This document shows positions 15,401 through 22,105 of a DNA stretch of 22,105 nt, one piece after another. The notes under the pieces are model-generated. The model ran no database searches, was not told the origin of the DNA, and saw only the letters and a list, made by a program, of their open reading frames with translations. The position numbers were made by a program, and so were the translations under genes. Origin of the DNA: Bacteroidales bacterium (lineage in GTDB: Bacteria > Bacteroidota > Bacteroidia > Bacteroidales > Tenuifilaceae); NCBI GenBank assembly GCA_008933525.1, contig WBUV01000003.1:1-22105 (forward strand), given 5' to 3'. The stretch's first letter is position 1. Each line of letters opens with the position of its first letter.

Positions 15401-18400
15401 ACTCTGGCATGTTCTTATTAACGTACCAAAACCATCGAAATGATCGGTTCGGGCTGTTAAACCAACTGTATAGGTAACATCTGTGTTGGGTAAAGTATTT
15501 CCTAAAAGTTGGGTAAATGATGGATCGGTTTTAACTCTAGCAACATTAATTGGAGCTCCTGCCGTTGGAACAAAACTCCAGTTAAAGTTTGTGCCATTCA
15601 GTGAATTATTATCAATCGAAACCTGAACAGGAGTACAAATTGAATCTATTTTCAGTGTATAGTCGGCAATAATTTCTGGGAATATTGTAACAGGTAACGT
15701 TGCTAATGTTGCATTAGAACAACCAATGCTGTTTGTAGCCGAAAGTGTAACCGTTCGGACAATGGGACTCGAGGTTTTATTCTCGTAATTATGTGTCATG
15801 TTGTTACGATGAGCAACATTCTCCTGCGAACCATCGCCATAGTTCCAGTTAAAGTTTAGAGTACCTCCTGTGGAATTGTTTCTAAAAATAATTGCATCGG
15901 GGGCACAAATATTATCGGATGAACTTGCATCGACAGCCAATGCAGCCACCACTCTTGGATTTACACTAAATGAGTATGATGTAGAGCCCGTACAGCCATA
16001 TAAATTTGTCATGCTAAGCGATACTGTCTTCGACGCCGCTAACTCCGGATCGGGGTTAGTGTACTCCAAGACATAGTTTTCGCCAACGTTCGATATTATG
16101 CTTCCGCCATCCCAGCCCCAGTTGTAAACCGTACCGGTTTTAACCTGACTCGCATCGGAAAACTGAACCCTCATTGGGGTACAAGCGTCAATTATCGAAG
16201 TGTTAAACGCTGCATTAACAGGTGGATTTACAGTAACTGTAGCTGTTTTAACGGCAGAACAACCATCGGCCGAACGAGCAGTTAACTTTAACGAGTAATC
16301 CTTAGGAAGTTCAAATCCTGGATTTAGCAATTGCTGATTAACATTTGCGTTAATTGAACTCACGTTAAAAGTACCACCATCAGAAATCTCCCATAGAATA
16401 TCGGTTAAAACCGAAGCGCTGCTATAAAGTGTCGATTGGTTAGTAATTGCTAAATTAAATGGGCTACAGCTAGCAGGAATCAAATCGGGTAAACTCCATT
16501 TGGCTTCAACCTCGGGGTAAGCTAAAACCACCTTATCGGGGGCTACCGCTGTACATGTTCCATTGCTGGCAGTAAGCTTAACGGTGTAAGTTTCGGTTGC
16601 GCCAGTTTTATTTTCAGGAATATTTATTGAATGCGATGTGCTTGATCCTGTAAAAAAGGTTGTTGCCCCACGTAAAACCTCCCATGAGTATGTACCAGCA
16701 GTAGGAGGAGCATCAACATTAAATGTAAAAGGCACACAGCTTGCGGCATTACTTAGACTGAATTCAGCCTTAATTTCGGGCTGCACATTTATAGTCTGCG
16801 ATACAAGCGGAGCATTACACCCGAACCTATTCGACGCAATTAGATCTACTTGAACAGCTTTAACCACACTCGATGTATTAACCAGTTGGAAGAATGGATC
16901 CTCGGCTGTTGAGGCACCCAAATCGCCAAATTGCCACTGGTAAAACTCCGCATTGGTGTAGGTTCCATTAAAGTTAACATCTACAGGCGAGCAAGCATTG
17001 GTATTTCCATTTAGGTTGTATACAAATGATGATGTTGCTTGAGGGTTAACGGTAATTGTTCGGATTGCTACATCGGTACAACCTGCGCTATTGCGAGCAG
17101 TTAGCTTAACAGGCACACTATAGGGTACAAAAGTATTGTTCATACCCGCGGGGTAGGTGTATGTTTGAGGGCCTATATTCTTTGTGCCAAAATCGATTGT
17201 TCCATTGTTAAAAATATCCCACTCGAAAACTGAGGATCCTGGAGAGGATGCGTTGGTCATAATGGCAGTATGGGAAGAGCAACCCTCCTCATCGTCTATA
17301 GCAAGAACAGCTTGAACAAATGGGTTGACCGTAATATTTACTGGACCAGCCGATGCAGAGCAACCCCACTGGTTATCGGCGGTAAAGGTTACGGACTTTG
17401 TTGCTGGAGTAGAGCTAAAGTTATCGAAAATATAGTTGGTGCTAGTAACATTGTCAATGGCAGTGCCATCGATCATCCAATGATATATGCTTGCATTGGT
17501 TGTGGTTGCATTGAAATTAACCTCCAAGGGTGCGCATGCTGGATCGCCCACAACTGTTTGTGTAAAACTAGCTGTAGCCCGAGGGTTAATTGTGATTGTT
17601 CGGGTTGCCACATCGGTACACCCACCAGAATTGCGAACTCTAAGGCTTAGAGTTACTACATCGGGGGTGTTAGCAGGAATATTATCGTTCGTGCGAGAGA
17701 ACAACCAGTTTCCACCACCGCTACTCTCGTACGTACCATTGCCATCCTTATCCCACTCGTAAGCAGTAATTCCGCCCTTGCTGTCGTTAATGATGCTAAT
17801 ATTATTGAGGGGCGAGCACCCTTCCACAACATCAACCACAAAACTAGATTTTATATATGCCTGAACAGTAACGTTAACAGGCTTAGTAACACTACAAAAA
17901 TGCCATTGATCGGTTAGTGTGACATTGGCTGTAAATGTGGTTGGAGCAGATGTCAAGTTATTGTATACATGTGTTGGATTTGGATCGGCCGATGATCCTC
18001 CATCGCCAAAATCCCAGTTAAACGAGGCAGCTCCGTGGTTACCAACTGGCTGCGATAAAAAATGAACCGTTAATGGTTGGCAATGGTTTGGGTTCAATGC
18101 ATCGACAACCGGATCGAGAATTGGAGTTACGTTAATATGGGGGTAAACAATAATACTTTTTTGCACGGCCTTTGTACACCCAATAGCCTCAACAACCAAT
18201 GTTACAATGTACGTTTGAGGCGATGAAGTTGCATTGTTAAAGGTATACGATGCAGTATGATCGGCAGGCAGAACTGTAAGATCCGTTGTTTTAAAATTTG
18301 TTCCGTAGCCAGGAGTACCATCCAGTTTAACATACCAGTAAAGTTTACGTGGTGAACCCTGAGAACTATCCACAAAGTTTACGGTAACATTCCCGCAACC

Positions 18401-20305
18401 ATTAAGAGTATCGGCATTAAACCCTGGAATTAATGGTGCAGATACGTTAACAGTTACATCGGCAGTTCCAGATAAATCGCAAGCACCTTGTACCGTTACG
18501 GTGTATTTTGTTGTTACAGTTGGACTTATTACGTTTGGATTATGAATATTGGGATTATCCAAAAATGTAATTGGCGACCAAGAGTATTTCGCTCCCCCAT
18601 CTGCATTAAGTTGAGTGCTCTCTCCGTAACACAATTTAATTGAAGGGTCAACACTTGGGCCAACTGTTCCGGTAGGGCTAAATTGGTTGAAATTGGAAAA
18701 ATAACCATAGAATGCATCATTCGCAGTATTTCCATTTATCACTCCTAAGTGATAAACATTCTCGTCGTTCACCAAAAGGTACGCAACACTTGGATCCAAT
18801 CCATCGGCATTAATCCGAGCGTATTTCCAATTTGAAAACGGGGCTCCTACTTCTGGTAAATCATTAAAATTTGCAGCGTTGTTAATAGCATTTATAACAG
18901 CTAATTCATCAACACTACTAACAGGCAGGTTATTCTTAAGTAACCGGAATCGACCTATCCCTGTGTGCCATGCTAAAATATTAAGATAAAATTTATACGG
19001 ATCGTCCTTAGTTCTATTAAAGGCAACCCTGTACGAACCTGTACAGACTGATATAGTAGGTATTAGTGCACCGGCTTTTTGACGTCCGGCTCCAGACATA
19101 TGAAGAATATATACTGGATTATCAGAATTAATTGTGACAACTCTTGAGTTAAGGCTATTCATATCGATAGCCACAGTTTCCCCAACTCCTACTGTATGGT
19201 TTGTTGTTCCACCACCAGGTCCTCTTTTCACAGTAAAGTTTGTTCCAGCAACAGTTCCCACAACATAAACCCAATCCTCAATTTCAATTCCAGGAGCAAC
19301 CTCATCATAGCCTACACCCTGAATAACAGCATAAGCTGTCCCTATATGATCAACAGGCACCAGTTGGTCTGTAACATAATCAGGATTACCGGAATAGTCG
19401 GACTTTACAACGTCATCGTGGGTTATAATTGCAATAGCACCCCCGCTACCCTCTCCCATATCTACTTCAACAATAGCACCAGCCAACCTGTCATTTTCAC
19501 TAAAAGAAGTGTTGTAATATCCTGAGGCATTAGTATAACCATTATTCCTATATGGGGTAATTATTGCAGTTTGACCCTCGTCGAGCCAAATGGTGTGCCA
19601 ACCGGCAGGCTTGGAGCCTTCACCTTTTACCCAAATTGGTTTTGGTGTGTAAATCCTTATTTTGGTATCGTTCTCTGTGGCCACAATATCAATGGAGCTG
19701 TAGGGTCTAAACCAGTAAGGATAATTACTTGTCACATTAGTTATTTGGAAAGGTACGAAAAAGTTATGACCCAGGGCATTCTTCCCTTTCAGAGAAATTA
19801 AGTCCATGTTGTATAAAACACTTATCTCGTAGTAGGCCGTAATGTTATTGTCGGACTCAATTAATATTCCCTTATTATTTCTGTTGATGTAGGGTTTTGC
19901 AGCAGCGGTATTGGAACTGGTCCAGAATAGAACATTCTCAATGGAAGTGTACCTGAAAGGATCTGGTGTTGTTGGATACCCTTGAACATATGATGAAAGA
20001 TCGATACGTGTAGTTGTGTTCGCAGGGATACTCACGCTAATCGGAGTAAAGTAAGCCGAATTAGCTGGCATAGAAATGGTTACATTAGCCGCCTTATCGA
20101 ATGTGGTTAAGTGTAAATAAACAGGGGTTCCGTTATTTTCCCAGTCAGTATTACCAGATCCTCCACTGTGATAGCGATTCACTTCAGGAACAGAGAACCA
20201 AAACTGGGTATCGGTTTGAGTCTTCCCTTCAATAAAGCAAAACAAAGAAAGAACTCCAACTATAAGCTTTTTGACAAGAGACATATTATTTGTGACGTAA
20301 TTCAT
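12422..20305 (-). CDS. Giant T9SS-secreted PKD-repeat adhesin with type B sorting domain
   Basis: A 2,627-residue predicted cell-surface protein. A signal peptide covers about 1-30; Met8 (20284) is an equally good start and gives a tidier signal. Residues about 31-545 resemble the IgGFc-binding protein N-terminal region found in other Bacteroidota surface proteins. An Ig-like module (about 551-622, LCYGESTQLNADGG to VTVNV) follows, then about 21 PKD-like modules of 80-95 residues (about 625-2520), several with W-x-FGDG and HxY. Most modules carry two cysteines, one near each end. Residues about 2530-2627 form a gliding-motility-type C-terminal domain (FPNAFKPN, IFSRWGEQVF, GWDG, GVYMWRA, GSVTLLR), the T9SS type B sorting signal. 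PorP/SprF downstream is the likely secretion partner. Ligand unknown; adhesion or gliding is inferred from architecture. Confidence 0.9.
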   Translation of the reverse strand: MNYVTNNMSLVKKLIVGVLSLFCFIEGKTQTDTQFWFSVPEVNRYHSGGSGNTDWENNGTPVYLHLTTFDKAANVTISMPANSAYFTPISVSIPANTTTRIDLSSYVQGYPTTPDPFRYTSIENVLFWTSSNTAAAKPYINRNNKGILIESDNNITAYYEISVLYNMDLISLKGKNALGHNFFVPFQITNVTSNYPYWFRPYSSIDIVATENDTKIRIYTPKPIWVKGEGSKPAGWHTIWLDEGQTAIITPYRNNGYTNASGYYNTSFSENDRLAGAIVEVDMGEGSGGAIAIITHDDVVKSDYSGNPDYVTDQLVPVDHIGTAYAVIQGVGYDEVAPGIEIEDWVYVVGTVAGTNFTVKRGPGGGTTNHTVGVGETVAIDMNSLNSRVVTINSDNPVYILHMSGAGRQKAGALIPTISVCTGSYRVAFNRTKDDPYKFYLNILAWHTGIGRFRLLKNNLPVSSVDELAVINAINNAANFNDLPEVGAPFSNWKYARINADGLDPSVAYLLVNDENVYHLGVINGNTANDAFYGYFSNFNQFSPTGTVGPSVDPSIKLCYGESTQLNADGGAKYSWSPITFLDNPNIHNPNVISPTVTTKYTVTVQGACDLSGTADVTVNVSAPLIPGFNADTLNGCGNVTVNFVDSSQGSPRKLYWYVKLDGTPGYGTNFKTTDLTVLPADHTASYTFNNATSSPQTYIVTLVVEAIGCTKAVQKSIIVYPHINVTPILDPVVDALNPNHCQPLTVHFLSQPVGNHGAASFNWDFGDGGSSADPNPTHVYNNLTSAPTTFTANVTLTDQWHFCSVTKPVNVTVQAYIKSSFVVDVVEGCSPLNNISIINDSKGGITAYEWDKDGNGTYESSGGGNWLFSRTNDNIPANTPDVVTLSLRVRNSGGCTDVATRTITINPRATASFTQTVVGDPACAPLEVNFNATTTNASIYHWMIDGTAIDNVTSTNYIFDNFSSTPATKSVTFTADNQWGCSASAGPVNITVNPFVQAVLAIDDEEGCSSHTAIMTNASSPGSSVFEWDIFNNGTIDFGTKNIGPQTYTYPAGMNNTFVPYSVPVKLTARNSAGCTDVAIRTITVNPQATSSFVYNLNGNTNACSPVDVNFNGTYTNAEFYQWQFGDLGASTAEDPFFQLVNTSSVVKAVQVDLIASNRFGCNAPLVSQTINVQPEIKAEFSLSNAASCVPFTFNVDAPPTAGTYSWEVLRGATTFFTGSSTSHSINIPENKTGATETYTVKLTASNGTCTAVAPDKVVLAYPEVEAKWSLPDLIPASCSPFNLAITNQSTLYSSASVLTDILWEISDGGTFNVSSINANVNQQLLNPGFELPKDYSLKLTARSADGCSAVKTATVTVNPPVNAAFNTSIIDACTPMRVQFSDASQVKTGTVYNWGWDGGSIISNVGENYVLEYTNPDPELAASKTVSLSMTNLYGCTGSTSYSFSVNPRVVAALAVDASSSDNICAPDAIIFRNNSTGGTLNFNWNYGDGSQENVAHRNNMTHNYENKTSSPIVRTVTLSATNSIGCSNATLATLPVTIFPEIIADYTLKIDSICTPVQVSIDNNSLNGTNFNWSFVPTAGAPINVARVKTDPSFTQLLGNTLPNTDVTYTVGLTARTDHFDGFGTLIRTCQSTSTPKTVTVLPELRLNFSPIPAAVCSDLPINFDNLSTGGTLNYTWDFNDGQSGASTGFNDVQHIFINRDPASITRNVTVTAVNPKGCTRKQFIPVTVHPKVEAGFVFAQQSQCTPFDLDITNTSLNGNKYFWTTFYNGSAVTKTSNQLTHPFDNATLNDILTDTIKLVSRDSITGCSDSIKQTIVIYPRVVSQFDVDKLAGCNPLTINFTNNSSGLASYIWDFGDGGASAETTPASRTFSHVYKDQSQVFKVKLTATNKFGCNSKDSTEITVYPLVKTDFQWNKFEGCTPLTVDLNNSSVSPLYKYRWEFGDGTPNIYTEQPTSHTYINSTNTPPVVLSPTITLRTSYVNDSTCIDSMKLPIKVFPHIYPDFNTDFQGCHPHNVTITNQTVSVNNSTDTYFWNLGNGVNSLDVNPAIQYINTSKTQDSTFTVKLRAISVYGCKDSITHNIVVHPRPFASMELTGDYISCPPFPVEIQNNSIGTNLTNMFDFGDGSDSTTTSMANMNHTFRNLNSSNTEPYQIKLKTVTEFGCDDSISQTVYVYPEVVAKFNANPGWAACNPFEVTLQNTSTNAYYYRWDFDNGVTSSFPSPKHRFINLTENDKVFNVSLSATSEFDCFHDTIQPVTVWATPVAHIALDPPLKVFPDATFDVYNQSNPAADNWTYSWTFNDNTFSNLKNPGTHTYLSWGPKSNDYKYNISLVINSPNCKDSTSSFVYLLPPNPIPFFTSNIDSACSPMEVHFINATQYAESFFWEFGDGTTSVEPEPIHTYTEPGYYTVKLTVNGDGGQRFYYKIFRVYQNPDANFQVYPVRVMLPDATVHAFNTSTSYSRCLWDMGDGFQTDERDPIHTYTKIGEFRIALWAYMEYKNINGDVVATCIDSISKFPAVWVEGSGLLKFPNAFKPNTVSNGGVYDDLDYKNEVFHPYHYGVVDYKLMIFSRWGEQVFTSTDVKVGWDGFINGKIAEQGVYMWRAIGKFTNGKTFDMKGSVTLLR
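12746..18433 (-). repeat. Array of about 21 PKD-like protein modules
   Basis: Modules recur every 80-95 codons. Each typically opens with C-x-P near its first strand, has an aromatic W/F-x-F-G-D-G or degenerate core, and closes with a GC before the last strand and a V-x-P boundary. Opening cysteines are at 637, 742, 830, 924, 1009, 1105, 1190, 1280, 1375, 1467, 1557, 1660, 1748, 1837, 1923, 2014, 2104, 2194 and 2369. Modules 19 and 21 lack the opening Cys. At the DNA level most copies are well diverged, with one recent-looking exception (modules 3-6). Confidence 0.8.
16739..17818 (-). repeat. Tandem duplication of a two-module PKD unit
   Basis: Modules 3-4 (residues 830-1008) and 5-6 (1009-1189) repeat as a pair with a period of about 180 codons. 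The joining segment is nearly the same: SGGCTDVATRTITINPRATA (893-912) against SAGCTDVAIRTITVNPQATS (1073-1092). On the DNA, 17041-17080 and 17581-17620 agree at 35 of 40 positions, exactly 540 bp apart. Confidence 0.7.
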
Positions 20306-20512
20306 AATTTTGGCGATAAAATTACATATTTTTACGACGAAACTAAAACATTGTTATAGTTCAAACGTAAATTGAAAAAGGCAATAGTACTCAAAGCCTT
20401 AGTTTTTGAGATTTCTACAGTTTAAAATATTTGTAAATTGTACCTTTTGTAATTAACTTGCATTAAAAAATTACAGCAAATAATCAATTTGAAATCAAAC
20501 ATAATCAAATAT

Positions 20513-22105
20513 ATGCAAAAGACAATAAAAATAGTGATGACAGTAATATTTTTATTGACCATCGCTTTAAAATCATACACACAGGGCGAAGTTTTTTTAA
20601 CCGCAGATTTTGAGGGTGGAAGTAAACCCTCAGGTTGGACAGAAGTCAGAGTTTCAGGCCTAAAGTATTGGGAATACCAGAATGGAGGCGGAGCAAACAC
20701 GTCGTTGCCCGACTTTAGGCATCCTGCAGCAGCCTATGAAGGGAATTACAACGCACTGTTCTTTAGCCAAGGGGTTGGCCCAACTTCAAGGTTAATTACT
20801 CCTGCTATGAACCTAAGCTACTCCATAAAACCAGTCCTATCTTTTTGGTTGGCAATGGACGAATGGGACGGCAGCACCGATCAACTTAAGATTTACTACA
20901 GAACAAAAAGTTATCTTCCATGGCAATTACTGGAAACCTATACTGCAACTTTGAGTGTTTGGACAAAAAAGGAAATAATCCTCCCCGATGAGGTAAAAGT
21001 AACCACACTTCAAATTGCCTTTGAAGCAAAATCAAATTACGGTTACGGTGTTTGTATCGACAACGTACTTATTGATGAAAGAGGGGTTCTTCCTCGCACT
21101 GTAAGCACTGTTAACATGTACCAAACAAAAGAAACTGTTGCTTCGGGAACAACTGGGAATCCAATTGCCTTTGTAGAGATTGAGACTTCAGGAAACTCTG
21201 GATCTCTTAATTTAACACAGGCAAACTTTAACTACACTGGAACTGACATTAACGAAATAAATGCTTTTAAAATTTACTATACACGCGATAGTGTTTTCAC
21301 CCCTACAAGCCAAATTATAGGCACATCGAATATTGTTGGAAACAACATTCAGTTCTCAGGATTTAGCCAAGCACTTCAGTTGGGTTTAAATTACATTTGG
21401 GTAACTGCTGATATTAAAAGCAGTGCTTTACATAACAACAATGTCGATATTGAATTGCCTGCCAACGGATTAACCATTAATAGTATAACTTACCCCTCGG
21501 TTGCAAAAACACCTACAGGAAAAAGTTTGATTGAAGAATCAATTATTACAACTGATTTTGAAAGTGCATCGTCATGGAGTCTCAATAACTCATGGGCAAT
21601 AGGCGTACCTCTTGGTGGCGGAACCTACGATCCAAATCATTCTTTTGCAGGGACGAAGGTGCTTGCTACGAATTTAAATGGCAACTACCCATCAAACATA
21701 ACTGTTGGAGGTGAGCATAACGCAATATCGCCACAGGCAAACGCCACCTACTATAAAAACGTAAATCTACGATATCGACGCTGGTTAAATATTGAGTCGT
21801 TAGACAGATCGAGGGTATGGCTAAGCAATGACGATGGTTCATCGTGGTCGAACGTTATGGAAAATCAGTTCCAAATTCAGGATAGGGTATGGAAATATTT
21901 ACTACACGACATCTCTAGCCTATCGACAAGAAAAGGAAATGTAAAAGTCAAGTTTTCCATTGATGAATCCGATAATTCTATCGAGTACGGAGGATGGAAT
22001 ATAGATAACTTTGCTATCACGGGCGATTTTATTGCAAGTGATGTTGGTTTAAAAAGCATGGTTGCTCCAATAGTGAAATGCGGATTAACTTCAGCAGAGG
22101 TTGTT
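20513..22105 (+). CDS. Secreted multidomain surface protein, probable T9SS cargo (cut by window end)
   Basis: Reading from the ATG at 20513 there are 531 codons with no stop before the right edge, so this is the N-terminal part of a larger protein. Residues 1-24 are a signal peptide (MQKTIKIVMTVIFLLTIALK, then SYTQ). About 28-190 form a jelly-roll, MAM/choice-of-anchor-J-like domain (DFEGG, GWTE, LSFWLAMDEW, CIDNVLID). About 194-340 resemble the N-terminal domain that accompanies BNR-repeat sialidases. About 346-505 are a second jelly-roll of the kind in Bacteroidota proteases and adhesins (YRRWLNIE, YGGWNIDNFAITG). From 509 (DVGLKSMVAP) an Ig/CARDB-like domain begins. Catalytic domains, if any, lie beyond the window. 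The gene diverges from the giant adhesin across 207 bp in which no well-spaced promoter is evident (AATATTTG at 20426-20433 with TTTG at 20405 is the best candidate). Confidence 0.8.
   Translation, partial: MQKTIKIVMTVIFLLTIALKSYTQGEVFLTADFEGGSKPSGWTEVRVSGLKYWEYQNGGGANTSLPDFRHPAAAYEGNYNALFFSQGVGPTSRLITPAMNLSYSIKPVLSFWLAMDEWDGSTDQLKIYYRTKSYLPWQLLETYTATLSVWTKKEIILPDEVKVTTLQIAFEAKSNYGYGVCIDNVLIDERGVLPRTVSTVNMYQTKETVASGTTGNPIAFVEIETSGNSGSLNLTQANFNYTGTDINEINAFKIYYTRDSVFTPTSQIIGTSNIVGNNIQFSGFSQALQLGLNYIWVTADIKSSALHNNNVDIELPANGLTINSITYPSVAKTPTGKSLIEESIITTDFESASSWSLNNSWAIGVPLGGGTYDPNHSFAGTKVLATNLNGNYPSNITVGGEHNAISPQANATYYKNVNLRYRRWLNIESLDRSRVWLSNDDGSSWSNVMENQFQIQDRVWKYLLHDISSLSTRKGNVKVKFSIDESDNSIEYGGWNIDNFAITGDFIASDVGLKSMVAPIVKCGLTSAEVV

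Noticed and set aside
12746..18433. Periodic repeats considered as a CRISPR or DNA-level satellite array
   Set aside because: The period is 240-290 bp and variable, the similarity is at the protein level, and a single open frame runs through the whole array.
20422..20700. A 92-codon minus-strand frame upstream of the giant adhesin
   Set aside because: It overlaps the start of the plus-strand secreted protein, which has a clear signal peptide and jelly-roll domain; the minus-strand product shows nothing recognisable.

Overview
The window looks like a chromosomal segment of a member of the Bacteroidota, probably a non-Bacteroides lineage with a type IX secretion system (T9SS). The reasons are: AT-rich DNA; starts with no Shine-Dalgarno sequence; promoter matches of the Bacteroidota type (TTTG about 19 bp from TAnnTTTG); the short Bacteroidota form of AMP nucleosidase; a single-chain E1 alpha/beta 2-oxoacid dehydrogenase; a PorP/SprF protein; and a giant PKD-repeat protein with a gliding-motility type C-terminal domain.

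Layout. 297-4035 (+) is a tight five-gene housekeeping operon: AMP nucleosidase, DNA polymerase III delta (holA), rhomboid protease, Nudix hydrolase and class IV aminotransferase. Gaps are 2-6 bp and the last pair overlaps by 1 bp. It runs tail to tail, with a 9-bp overlap, into yqgE (4027-4626, -). An NhaC-type Na+/H+ antiporter follows (4802-6322, +). It converges on a fused E1 dehydrogenase (6594-9008, -) across a 271-bp intergenic region packed with palindromes. A small FlgO/CsgG-like secreted protein or lipoprotein (9153-9680, -) comes next. Two tandem, paralogous, membrane-anchored Cys-rich miniproteins (9843-10298, +) then abut an ApbE flavin transferase (10302-11300, -) tail to tail.

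The right half is cell-surface biology. On the minus strand a 2,627-residue adhesin-like protein (12422-20305) carries an N-terminal IgGFc-binding-like region, one Ig-like module, about 21 PKD-like modules and a T9SS type B sorting domain. It is followed by PorP/SprF (11323-12300) and then apbE, probably one transcript. Divergent from the giant gene, a second secreted multidomain protein starts at 20513 and runs off the right edge.

Inferred teamwork: PorP/SprF probably helps secrete or anchor the giant protein through the T9SS. ApbE and the Cys-rich miniproteins may serve flavin or iron maturation of a Na+-pumping NQR/RNF-type complex, which would fit physiologically with NhaC, but none of that complex's subunits is in the window. 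The least explained pieces are the 191-bp inverted-repeat element at 6335-6525, the paired miniproteins, and the internal duplications and paired cysteines of the giant adhesin.
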